The notes under the pieces were generated by a model. It was not told the DNA's origin. It saw only the letters and a list, made by a program, of their open reading frames with translations, and searched no databases. A stretch of 6,074 bases of DNA from Bacteroidia bacterium. GTDB lineage: Bacteria > Bacteroidota > Bacteroidia > Flavobacteriales > Flavobacteriaceae. A program made the position numbers and the translations under genes. The stretch lies in the NCBI GenBank assembly GCA_030425715.1, contig JAUIAA010000136.1, positions 1 to 6,074 on the forward strand. The letters are read 5' to 3'. Of the stretch, positions 1 through 5,933 are shown piece by piece; the stretch's first letter is position 1, and each line of letters starts with the position of its first letter.

Positions 1-171
1 CACCAAAATAATTAAACTTTTACTTTCTTCTCGCTGTTTTATTTGAAAAATATTTCCAACGGCCTGTTCATTAGTTGCATCACAACCAATACCCCAAACA
101 GTATCTGTAGGGTAAACTATAGTTCCACCAGATTGTATTGCTTTTAAAGCGTTTTCAATTTCTTGATACAT
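1..171 (-). CDS. Threonylcarbamoyl-AMP synthase (TsaC/Sua5/YrdC family), N-terminal part, cut by window edge
   Basis: Only the first 57 residues lie in the window; the frame stays open to base 1. The family uses threonine, bicarbonate and ATP to make threonylcarbamoyl-AMP, the first step of the t6A37 modification of tRNAs reading ANN codons, in the cytoplasm. Visible family signatures are the GGTIVYPTDTVWGIGCDA block (residues 15-32) and the basic substrate-binding stretch KQREESKS (45-52) followed by a hydrophobic strand. The family is usually about 200 residues (short form) or 320-350 (Sua5 form), so which form this is cannot be seen. The start ATG shares its A with the TAA stop of the glycosyltransferase upstream (TAATG), which suggests translational coupling on a shared transcript. 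The family call is secure; the subfamily is open. Confidence 0.9.
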   Translation of the reverse strand, partial: MYQEIENALKAIQSGGTIVYPTDTVWGIGCDATNEQAVGNIFQIKQREESKSLIILV

Positions 172-917
172 TAGTTTAAATTATTTTTAAAAAGCCAATA
201 TTTAATATACCTATTTTTTACTCCATTGGCATGTATAGTAGCCAAAATAAAACCTCTAATTCCATCCAAGAAACCTTTTCTAACTATAAAATGTACAAAA
301 AAACGAAATGGTGGTTTTAACAATGTGTGCAATACAGTAACCTTTTTATTTTGTTTTAAAAGTGCTTTGGCTTGCAATGCAGCATATTGATTTAACTTAC
401 TGGCATAATGGTCAAAGCCTCGGTACGAATAATGGTCTAGTTTATTTTTTAAGTAACCTATTTCACCATTGAAATCTATAATTTCATGTACCAAATTACC
501 ATTGTATTGGCACTTGTCTTTTCTAAACAAGCGAATTACCTTATCACTTTGCCAACCTCCATAATTTATTTTAGTGTCTAAAAAATAAAAATTTCTATAA
601 ATATAAAAACCTACCTTATTGGTGTTGTTTTTTACAATTGTTTGTACTTCGTTTTGCAGCTCTTCAGAAAATTTCTCATCCGCATCTAAAATAAATACCC
701 AGTTATTCTTTGCTTGCGAAATGGCATAATTTTTTTGAGAAGAAAAATCATCAAATGTTCTTTGAATTAGTTTAACATTGTGTTGTTTTACAATTTCAAC
801 TGTCTTATCGGCACTATAGGAATCAATGACAATAATTTCATCAGCAAATGCAACCAATTGAATAGCATTTTTAATAAATTTCTCTTCGTTAAAAGTTGGT
901 ATTATTGCCGTTATCAT
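171..917 (-). CDS. Glycosyltransferase family 2, lipopolysaccharide-core type (WaaE/KdtX-like)
   Basis: A 248-residue GT-A fold glycosyltransferase that should transfer a sugar from a nucleotide-sugar donor onto a lipopolysaccharide core or other surface glycan at the cytoplasmic face of the inner membrane. The N-terminus ITAIIPTFNEEKFI (2-15) is the typical GT2 opening. IDSYSADKT (31-39) is the nucleotide-binding turn, and DADE (78-81) is the metal-binding DXD-type motif. GWQSDKVIRLFRKD (121-134) and VHEII (143-147) resemble conserved parts of the WaaE/KdtX branch. The C-terminal third (about 200-230) is hydrophobic and basic, and probably binds the membrane peripherally rather than spanning it. 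There is no signal peptide. Length is normal for this branch. The gene is divergent from the pyruvyl transferase and kinase genes, which supports a glycan role. Donor and acceptor cannot be read from the sequence; another surface polysaccharide is possible. Confidence 0.88.
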   Translation of the reverse strand: MITAIIPTFNEEKFIKNAIQLVAFADEIIVIDSYSADKTVEIVKQHNVKLIQRTFDDFSSQKNYAISQAKNNWVFILDADEKFSEELQNEVQTIVKNNTNKVGFYIYRNFYFLDTKINYGGWQSDKVIRLFRKDKCQYNGNLVHEIIDFNGEIGYLKNKLDHYSYRGFDHYASKLNQYAALQAKALLKQNKKVTVLHTLLKPPFRFFVHFIVRKGFLDGIRGFILATIHANGVKNRYIKYWLFKNNLN

Positions 918-949
918 TCTCTAGACTCCTTACTCTCATTTTAAGTTAG

Positions 950-957
950 CAAAAATA
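950..957 (-). promoter_or_regulatory. Candidate -7 box for the glycosyltransferase/TsaC transcript
   Basis: Read on the minus strand this is TATTTTTG, which fits the Bacteroidota -7 consensus TAnnTTTG. It lies 32 bases before the glycosyltransferase ATG, giving a predicted leader of about 25-30 bases. I find no TTG at the expected -33 distance; the nearest candidate is an ATG-like triplet at 980-982. The match is therefore half complete and may be chance in AT-rich DNA. Confidence 0.4.
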
Positions 958-1050
958 GTAAAACTAGGGTTTTAGATTACATAGTAAAAGAATTATATTC
1001 TGTACTGCTTAAATAAAATTTATAAATTGAAAAGGATATAAATACTATGC

Positions 1051-1079
1051 TGAGTTGATGTAAAATACTTGACAACTCA
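1051..1079. repeat. 7-bp inverted repeat upstream of the pyruvyl transferase promoter
   Basis: TGAGTTG (1051-1057) and CAACTCA (1073-1079) are perfect reverse complements separated by 15 bases. Arm centres are 22 bp apart, about two helical turns, which suits a dimeric regulator. The right arm ends 8 bases before the proposed -33 TTG. A hairpin with a 15-base loop and no T-tract is a less likely reading. The rest of the 247-base spacer (918-1164) holds only the two candidate promoters and AT-rich sequence. Confidence 0.35.
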
Positions 1080-1086
1080 CACGGTT

Positions 1087-1114
1087 TTGCAAAAAACAGG
1101 AGTGATTATATTTG
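1087..1114 (+). promoter_or_regulatory. Probable Bacteroidota-type promoter for the pyruvyl transferase/kinase pair
   Basis: TTG at 1087-1089 (inside TTTTG) and TATATTTG at 1107-1114 are separated by 17 bases. This fits the Bacteroidota primary-sigma pattern TTG-N17-23-TAnnTTTG. The start of transcription would fall near 1119-1121, leaving a leader of about 45 bases before the ATG at 1165. The -33 box sits in a 10-bp palindrome, TTTTGCAAAA (1085-1094). Confidence 0.6.
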
Positions 1115-1164
1115 ATTGATTAAAATTTTAAGTAATTTCGATTTCAATTTATTAGCGAAGCCTT

Positions 1165-1968
1165 ATGAACTTTAAATTTCCGTGGAAAAAAACCTTAAAT
1201 TCTAATCAAGTATATGTTTCCTATGATGCCCATAGAAATAACTTGGGCGATATTTTAAGTCCTATAATTGCTGATCATTTTGGAGTAAAAAAGGTGGTGA
1301 GAATCTCAAAAAGAAATTGCCACAAGTTTGAACATTATTTTATGATAGGCTCTATCTTGCAAAGGTGTACAAAAAATTCAATTATTTGGGGAAGTGGATT
1401 TATCGCACAAGATTCGGTTTGTAAAGAACCTCCTAAAAAAGTAATTGCAGTAAGAGGACCCTTGACAAGAAAAAAATTACTAGAAAAAAATATTGAATGC
1501 CCTGAAATCTATGGAGATCCTGCCTTATTATTACCCGAAGTTTATCCTGCTAAAGATAACACTGCAAAATATAAATTAGGAATTATTCCGCATTATTTAG
1601 ACAAGAGCAATACTTGGTTAAAAAATAATTTTTCCAACAATCCAGAAATCAAAATTATTGATATCCAAAATAAAGACCCGCTTAAAGTTGTGGATGAAAT
1701 GTTGTCTTGTGAAAAAATTATTTCGAGTTCTTTACATGGGATTATCATTGCCGATGCCTATAAAATACCTTCTGTTTGGATACAGTTTGACAAACCTTTA
1801 GAAGGTGGTAGGTTTAAGTTTCAAGATTATTTTCTATCTGTAAATAGAACTGTAGAAGGCCCATTATTGTTTAGCAATTTTAAAAATTTAGAAGATATAC
1901 TAAAGGTTTTTACACCCTATGAAATAAGCATTGATTTAGAACGTTTAAAAAAATCCTTTCCTTTCTAA
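1165..1968 (+). CDS. Polysaccharide pyruvyl transferase family protein (GumL/ExoV-like)
   Basis: A 267-residue cytoplasmic enzyme expected to move the enolpyruvyl group of phosphoenolpyruvate onto a sugar, forming a pyruvyl ketal on a surface polysaccharide or lipopolysaccharide. Family signatures appear in order: SYDAHRNNLGDILSP (19-33), WGSGF (75-79), VRGPLTRKKL (96-105), YGDPALLLP (116-124), GIIPHYLDK (139-147) and SSSLHGIIIADAY (187-199). The SLHG block with His191 is a hallmark of the pyruvyl transferase fold. A late GGRFKFQDY (214-222) also resembles GumL/ExoV proteins. There is no signal peptide or membrane segment. The length is at the short end of the family but all core motifs are present. 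It leads a probable two-gene operon with the kinase 18 bases downstream. The acceptor sugar is unknown, and some family members have other roles, so pyruvylation is a family-based inference. Confidence 0.88.
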   Translation: MNFKFPWKKTLNSNQVYVSYDAHRNNLGDILSPIIADHFGVKKVVRISKRNCHKFEHYFMIGSILQRCTKNSIIWGSGFIAQDSVCKEPPKKVIAVRGPLTRKKLLEKNIECPEIYGDPALLLPEVYPAKDNTAKYKLGIIPHYLDKSNTWLKNNFSNNPEIKIIDIQNKDPLKVVDEMLSCEKIISSSLHGIIIADAYKIPSVWIQFDKPLEGGRFKFQDYFLSVNRTVEGPLLFSNFKNLEDILKVFTPYEISIDLERLKKSFPF

Positions 1969-1986
1969 ACCATCGATTTCCGATAA

Positions 1987-2742
1987 ATGATTGAAAACAA
2001 AAAAATACACCCCAACTCTAAATTAGTTCATCAAGATTTTTTGCAAATTATTGAAAAATTCCAATCATCAGGTACCGTAATTGATGATAGGGGGAGAAAT
2101 TTAATCAAAACTTTTGAAGTTAAGAATCAAATTGTAAATGTAAAATCGTTCAAAACACCACATTTAATCAATCAAATAGCCTATAAGTACTTTAGAAAAT
2201 CCAAAGCAGAACGCTCGTTTGAATATGCCTGTATTTTACAAGAAAAAAAAATCAACACACCACAACCATTAGCCTACTATACTTATTCCAATATATTAGG
2301 CTTGACAACCAGTTATTATTTTAGCCATCATTTAAAATACGATTTTACCTATAGAGAACTTAGAGAAAAACCTAGGCTTCCAGACTTTGAACATATTTTA
2401 AGAGCGTTTACCAAATTTACATTTGACCTGCACGAAAAAGGAGTTTTTTTTAAAGACCATTCAGCGGGGAATACGCTTATTGTAAAGCATAAAGAAAATT
2501 ACGATTTCTACCTAATTGACCTTAATAGAATGGGCTTTTATGAGTTGGATTTCGATGCTAGAATGAAAAATTTTGCAAAACTCACAGAAGATGATGAAAT
2601 GGTGAAAATCACTAGTGATACCTATGCTAAATTAATACACCAACCTTATACAGTAGTTTACCACAAAATGTGGGAGGAAATTCACAAGTTTAGAAAAAAA
2701 TATAACAGAAGAACAAAAGCCAAAGCAAAATATTTAAAATAA
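1987..2742 (+). CDS. Lipopolysaccharide kinase, Kdo kinase/WaaP (InaA-like) family
   Basis: A 251-residue small protein-kinase-fold enzyme expected to phosphorylate Kdo or another lipopolysaccharide core sugar with ATP at the inner face of the cytoplasmic membrane. VNVKSF (50-55) gives the probable ATP-binding lysine, Lys53. KAERSFEYA (73-81) is the conserved helix motif of bacterial sugar kinases of this group. The catalytic loop is HEKGVFFKDHSAGN (149-162), with Asp157 as likely base and Asn162 as metal ligand. YLIDLNRM (175-182) carries the second metal-binding Asp178 in place of DFG. The C-terminus is very basic (KFRKKYNRRTKAKAK), which suits contact with anionic lipid. All catalytic residues are present, so it should be active. 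It is probably co-transcribed with the pyruvyl transferase. A different glycan acceptor cannot be excluded. Confidence 0.82.
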   Translation: MIENKKIHPNSKLVHQDFLQIIEKFQSSGTVIDDRGRNLIKTFEVKNQIVNVKSFKTPHLINQIAYKYFRKSKAERSFEYACILQEKKINTPQPLAYYTYSNILGLTTSYYFSHHLKYDFTYRELREKPRLPDFEHILRAFTKFTFDLHEKGVFFKDHSAGNTLIVKHKENYDFYLIDLNRMGFYELDFDARMKNFAKLTEDDEMVKITSDTYAKLIHQPYTVVYHKMWEEIHKFRKKYNRRTKAKAKYLK

Positions 2743-2777
2743 ATTACCTTGGCCTTTAATTTTACACTATCCTTTGT

Positions 2778-3593
2778 TTAAACGGCTACATTGTATTCGC
2801 GCAAAGCATCATTTAATGATGTTTTTTTATTGGTACTATCCTTTCTTTTACCAATAATTAGTGCGCAAGGCACATTGAAATTACCTGCCGGAAATGCTTT
2901 GGTATAACTACCTGGGATTACCACCGATTTTGCTGGTACTCTACCCTTCAATTCTACTGGTGAATCTCCAGTTACATCAATTATTTTTGTAGAAGCTGTT
3001 AGTACAACATTGGCTCCTAAAACTGCTTCCTTCTCCACTCTAACACCTTCCACTACGATACATCTTGAACCTACAAATACATTATCTTCAATAATTACTG
3101 GCGCAGCCTGTAAAGGCTCTAAAACGCCACCAATTCCTACTCCACCACTTAAATGAACATGCTTACCAATCTGCGCACAACTTCCTACGGTAGCCCAAGT
3201 GTCAACCATAGTTCCTTCGTCAACATAGGCTCCAATATTTACATAACTTGGCATTAAAATGGTGCCTTTTGAAATATAAGCTCCATGTCGTGCAACTGCA
3301 TGAGGCACTACTCTTATTCCTTTTTCTTGATACCCGCGTTTTAACGGAATTTTATCGTGGTATTCAAAAATACCTGCTTCTAAGGTTTCCATTTTTTGAA
3401 TTGGAAAATACAATACAACTGCCTTTTTTACCCATTCGTTTACCTGCCAATCATTGTGTAATGGCTCTGCTACCCTAAGTGTCCCTTCGTCTAATAATTG
3501 CACTACCTTTCTTATGGTGTTTTGTACATTTTCGTCTTGTAATAAACTCCTATCTTCCCAAGCTTTTTCTATAGTTTTTCTTAAATTTTCCAT
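2778..3593 (-). CDS. dapD: 2,3,4,5-tetrahydropyridine-2,6-dicarboxylate N-succinyltransferase
   Basis: This enzyme transfers succinyl from succinyl-CoA to tetrahydrodipicolinate in the succinylase route to meso-diaminopimelate and lysine, feeding peptidoglycan synthesis. The 271-residue product has an N-terminal helical domain (1 to about 95). A left-handed beta-helix of hexapeptide repeats follows (about 100-225). It holds VDTWATVGSCAQIG (130-143), SGGVGIGGVLEPLQA (149-163) and VVEGV (180-184). Asp131 and Glu182 are the likely counterparts of the E. coli catalytic pair. The start chosen is the ATG at 3591-3593, giving MENLRKTIEKAWEDR, like the usual N-terminus. An in-frame ATG seven codons upstream lies inside the promoter -7 box and adds residues untypical of the family. 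The gene is convergent with the kinase gene and divergent from ruvX. No credible terminator is visible in the 35-base 3' spacer. Confidence 0.96.
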   Translation of the reverse strand: MENLRKTIEKAWEDRSLLQDENVQNTIRKVVQLLDEGTLRVAEPLHNDWQVNEWVKKAVVLYFPIQKMETLEAGIFEYHDKIPLKRGYQEKGIRVVPHAVARHGAYISKGTILMPSYVNIGAYVDEGTMVDTWATVGSCAQIGKHVHLSGGVGIGGVLEPLQAAPVIIEDNVFVGSRCIVVEGVRVEKEAVLGANVVLTASTKIIDVTGDSPVELKGRVPAKSVVIPGSYTKAFPAGNFNVPCALIIGKRKDSTNKKTSLNDALREYNVAV

Positions 3594-3611
3594 GTATTCA
3601 AATTTGAAGAG

Positions 3612-3619
3612 CAAATATA
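3612..3619 (-). promoter_or_regulatory. Candidate -7 box for dapD
   Basis: On the minus strand this reads TATATTTG, a full match to TAnnTTTG and identical to the box before the pyruvyl transferase. Transcription would start near 3606-3608, leaving a leader of about 13-15 bases to the ATG at 3593. The alternative ATG at 3612-3614 overlaps the box and would lie upstream of the transcript start. No good -33 TTG is seen at the normal distance. Confidence 0.5.
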
Positions 3620-3650
3620 AACAGCCTAAACAAAAAAATATATTTTTAAT

Positions 3651-3683
3651 TTGTTTTCTTTATTACAAAAAGAGGTAAATTTG
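3651..3683 (+). promoter_or_regulatory. Candidate promoter for the ruvX-def-DUF5606-mazG operon
   Basis: TTG at 3651-3653 and TAAATTTG at 3676-3683 are separated by 22 bases, within the range tolerated for Bacteroidota promoters. The transcript would start near 3687-3690, giving a very short leader of about 10 bases before the ruvX ATG at 3699. It is the only promoter candidate I see for the four-gene run. Confidence 0.5.
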
Positions 3684-3698
3684 CCAAAATTTGAACAA

Positions 3699-4112
3699 AT
3701 GGGGCGAATACTCGCTTTTGATTATGGAACCAAACGAATTGGACTTGCAGTTACCGATGAATTACAAATTATTGCTTCTGGTTTAACCACAGTAAATACA
3801 AGCGAAATTTTTATTTATTTAAAGAAATATTTAGCAGCAGAACAGGTTGAATTATTTGTAATTGGTGAACCTAAGCAAATGAATAATTCTGCTTCGGAAA
3901 GTGAAAAACATATCCAACCATTTATCAAAAAATTAAAACAACAATTTGGGCATATTCCCATTAAAAGAGTGGATGAGCGTTTTACCTCAAAAATGGCATT
4001 TCAAACCATGATTGATAGTGGTTTAAAAAAGAAACAACGCCAAAATAAAGCTCTTGTGGATGAAATTAGTGCCACTATAATTTTACAGAGTTATCTGTAC
4101 CATAAAAATTAA
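3699..4112 (+). CDS. ruvX: YqgF/RuvX family RNase H-fold protein (putative pre-16S rRNA nuclease / Holliday junction resolvase)
   Basis: A 137-residue RNase H-fold protein. The E. coli relative YqgF is implicated in maturing the 5' end of 16S rRNA; a Holliday-junction resolvase role has also been proposed. Motifs are ILAFDYGTKRIGLAV (4-18, Asp8 likely catalytic), VIGEPK (54-59), VDERFTS (91-97) and LVDEISATIILQSYL (119-133), with Asp121 the usual C-terminal acidic residue. The start is set at ATG 3699, which gives the typical MGRILAFDYG beginning and a length matching the roughly 138-residue E. coli protein. A TTG start at 3651 would add 16 atypical residues and lie upstream of the proposed transcript start. 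It is first in a tight run with def, DUF5606 and mazG; def follows after 4 bases. Confidence 0.92.
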   Translation: MGRILAFDYGTKRIGLAVTDELQIIASGLTTVNTSEIFIYLKKYLAAEQVELFVIGEPKQMNNSASESEKHIQPFIKKLKQQFGHIPIKRVDERFTSKMAFQTMIDSGLKKKQRQNKALVDEISATIILQSYLYHKN

Positions 4113-4116
4113 AAAA

Positions 4117-4701
4117 ATGATTTTACCTATTGTAGCATATGGCGATCCTGTTTTACGAAAAGTTGCTAAAAATATTGATGCCAACTATCCTAAAATAAAG
4201 GAGTTGATTGAAAATATGAAAGAAACCATGTACAATGCTAGTGGCGTTGGGTTAGCTGCTCCTCAAATTGGTAAGGACATCCGTTTGTTTGTAATTGATG
4301 CATCACCATTTTCTGAAAATGAGGAATTGGAAGAAGAAGAAAGAGCTTTTTTAAAAGATTTTAATCAGGTTTTTATCAATGCAAAAATCATTGAAGAAGA
4401 GGGGGAAGAATGGGAATTTAACGAAGGTTGTTTAAGTATTCCAAATATCAATGAAGATGTATCGAGAAACGAAACCATTCATATAAAATATTTGGATGAA
4501 AATTTTGAGGAAAAAGAAGAAACCCTTGGTGGTTTGGCTGCCCGTATCTTTCAACATGAATACGACCATATTGAAGGCATTTTATTTACTGATAAATTAT
4601 CTTCACTTAAAAAAAGATTATTAAAAAAGAAACTAGAAAATATATCCAAAGGAAAAGTAGATGTAGCCTACAGAATGCGTTTCCCAAATTTAAAAAAATA
4701 A
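4117..4701 (+). CDS. def: Peptide deformylase
   Basis: This cytoplasmic, ribosome-associated metalloenzyme removes the formyl group from the N-terminal methionine of new proteins. All three family motifs are intact in the 194-residue product. Motif I is GVGLAAPQIG (43-52). Motif II is EGCLS (103-107), with Cys105 as metal ligand. Motif III is QHEYDH (146-151), with His147 and His151 as ligands and Glu148 catalytic. A very acidic insertion (about 66-76, ENEELEEEERA) lies between motifs I and II, and the tail is basic (KKRLLKKKLE), as I recall for Bacteroidota deformylases. The start follows ruvX by 4 bases and has the usual MILPIVAYGDPVLR opening. DUF5606 follows after 7 bases. In many bacteria def is paired with fmt; here it is with ruvX instead. 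Confidence 0.97.
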   Translation: MILPIVAYGDPVLRKVAKNIDANYPKIKELIENMKETMYNASGVGLAAPQIGKDIRLFVIDASPFSENEELEEEERAFLKDFNQVFINAKIIEEEGEEWEFNEGCLSIPNINEDVSRNETIHIKYLDENFEEKEETLGGLAARIFQHEYDHIEGILFTDKLSSLKKRLLKKKLENISKGKVDVAYRMRFPNLKK

Positions 4702-4708
4702 AAATATT

Positions 4709-5131
4709 ATGACATTAGATAAAATTGTAGCCATTAGCGGAAAACCTGGCTTATTTGAAATTAAATCACAAACCAAAGGTGGTGTTATTGTAGAATCTTT
4801 AGAAGACAAAAAAAGGTTTCCTGTAAATTCTGTGCAAAATATTAGCTCGTTAAGCGATATCGCTATTTACACTTATGAAACAGAAATTCCATTAAAAGAA
4901 GTCTTTACCAGCATGCATCAAAACACAGAGGGTAAAGAAGCATTAAGTCATAAATCAAATGCAAATGATTTAAAAAATTACTTTTTAGAGGTATTACCAA
5001 ATTATGACGAAGAAAGAGTTTATGTTTCCAACATTAAAAAAATAGTGCAGTGGTTCAACATTTTGGTTGCCAATAACTTTGATTTTTCAACACTTATTGA
5101 AGAGGAGAAAGAAGAAAAAGCCGCCGAATAA
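4709..5131 (+). CDS. DUF5606-type protein, function unknown
   Basis: A 140-residue protein that I recognise as the Bacteroidota-restricted DUF5606 type. No function is known to me. The N-terminal part (1 to about 55) looks like a small beta-barrel-type domain, with LDKIVAISGKPGLFEI (3-18), the strand GGVIVESLEDKKRFPV (24-39) and NISSLSDIAIYTY (44-56). The C-terminal part (about 58-128) is helical with conserved-looking NANDLKNYFLEVLPNYDEERVY (84-105) and IKKIVQWFNIL (109-119). It ends in an acidic tail rich in Glu (131-140). There is no signal peptide, membrane segment or catalytic motif. It sits between def and mazG with gaps of 7 and 5 bases, so it is almost certainly co-expressed with them. 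The small beta domain could bind RNA or protein near the ribosome, but this is speculation. Confidence 0.85.
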   Translation: MTLDKIVAISGKPGLFEIKSQTKGGVIVESLEDKKRFPVNSVQNISSLSDIAIYTYETEIPLKEVFTSMHQNTEGKEALSHKSNANDLKNYFLEVLPNYDEERVYVSNIKKIVQWFNILVANNFDFSTLIEEEKEEKAAE

Positions 5132-5136
5132 TTAGT

Positions 5137-5916
5137 ATGCAAAACCGAAAAGATCAATTAGAAGCCTTTGGTAAATTGTTGGATATCATGGATGAAATTC
5201 GAGAGAAATGTCCGTGGGATCAAAAACAAACACTTCAATCGTTAAGACATTTAACCATTGAAGAAACTTATGAACTAGGCGATGCTATTTTAGATAATGA
5301 TCTTAGCGAAATTAAAAAAGAACTTGGCGATTTATTATTGCATATCGTATTTTATGCAAAAATTGCTTCGGAAACAAATCATTTTGACATTGCCGATGTA
5401 ATTCAAGGCATCAATAACAAATTAGTACATCGGCATCCCCATGTTTTTGGTGATGTAAAAGCGGAAACGGAAGAAGAAGTAGCTAAAAACTGGGAAAAAT
5501 TAAAACTTAAAGAAGGCAAAAAATCTATACTAGAAGGCGTTCCAAAATCCTTACCCGCCCTTGTTAAAGCAAGTAGAATTCAGGATAAAGCTGCTTCTGC
5601 GGGATTTGACTGGGAAAACGCAAAACAAGTTTTTGAAAAAGTACAAGAAGAAATTCAAGAACTAAAAGAAGAAGTGGAGCACAATAACATCGAAAAAACA
5701 GAAGCCGAATTTGGGGATGTGCTATTTTCGTTAATTAACTATGCTCGTTTTATCCATGTTGACCCAGAAAGTGCATTGGAAAGAACCAATAAAAAGTTTA
5801 TCAAGCGTTTTCAATTTATTGAAAAGGAGGTTGCCAAAGCAGGAAAAAACCTCGCTCATCTAAGTTTGGACGAAATGGATATTTATTGGGAAAAATCGAA
5901 AGATTATTACCATTAG
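5137..5916 (+). CDS. mazG: Nucleoside triphosphate pyrophosphohydrolase MazG
   Basis: This cytoplasmic enzyme hydrolyses (d)NTPs to monophosphates and pyrophosphate, clearing aberrant nucleotides and, in some species, affecting (p)ppGpp. The 259-residue product has the full two-domain form of E. coli MazG (263 residues). Domain one has CPWDQKQT (25-32), EETYELGDA (42-50) and KELGDLLLHIVFYA (61-74). A linker carries KLVHRHPHVFGDV (95-107) and GVPKSLPALVKASRIQDKAA (134-153). Domain two has EEIQELKEE (171-179) and AEFGDVLFSLINYAR (190-204), ending with NKKFIKRF (218-225). Both EExxE...ExxD metal-binding sets are present. This is the housekeeping enzyme, not a phage or toxin-linked short MazG. 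It is last in the operon, and its stop is 17 bases from the stop of the convergent gene. Confidence 0.96.
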   Translation: MQNRKDQLEAFGKLLDIMDEIREKCPWDQKQTLQSLRHLTIEETYELGDAILDNDLSEIKKELGDLLLHIVFYAKIASETNHFDIADVIQGINNKLVHRHPHVFGDVKAETEEEVAKNWEKLKLKEGKKSILEGVPKSLPALVKASRIQDKAASAGFDWENAKQVFEKVQEEIQELKEEVEHNNIEKTEAEFGDVLFSLINYARFIHVDPESALERTNKKFIKRFQFIEKEVAKAGKNLAHLSLDEMDIYWEKSKDYYH

Positions 5917-5933
5917 GTCAAAAAACGGAAAGC

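Larger units (their letters stand above)
3591..3701. repeat. Mirrored 15-base leader/start motif at both ends of the dapD-ruvX spacer
   Basis: The minus-strand sequence AAATTTGAATACATG (3605 to 3591) at dapD and the plus-strand sequence AAATTTGAACAAATG (3687-3701) at ruvX agree at 13 of 15 positions. Each ends in the start codon of its gene. On the dapD side the motif is part of a perfect 12-bp palindrome, TTCAAATTTGAA (3597-3608). Given the proposed -7 boxes, both transcripts would begin at or within a few bases of this motif. Confidence 0.45.

Noticed and set aside
2741..2762. Possible hairpin AAATTA...TAATTT between the convergent kinase and dapD genes.
   Set aside because: The stem is only 6 A-T pairs with a 10-base loop and no further pairing; too weak to call a terminator.
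3248..3478. 76-codon open frame on the plus strand.
   Set aside because: It lies wholly antisense to dapD, has no recognisable protein features and no promoter or spacing of a gene; a shadow frame.
3454..3678. 74-codon open frame on the plus strand reaching into the dapD-ruvX spacer.
   Set aside because: It is mostly antisense to the dapD N-terminus, then runs through promoter sequence; the translation has no protein-like pattern.
3651..3698. Extended ruvX start using TTG at 3651.
   Set aside because: The extra 16 residues are not typical of the family, and the stretch contains the proposed -33 and -7 promoter boxes.
5137..5916. mazG as part of a toxin-antitoxin or phage-defence module.
   Set aside because: It is the full-length two-domain housekeeping form in an operon with def and ruvX; no toxin or phage gene is nearby.
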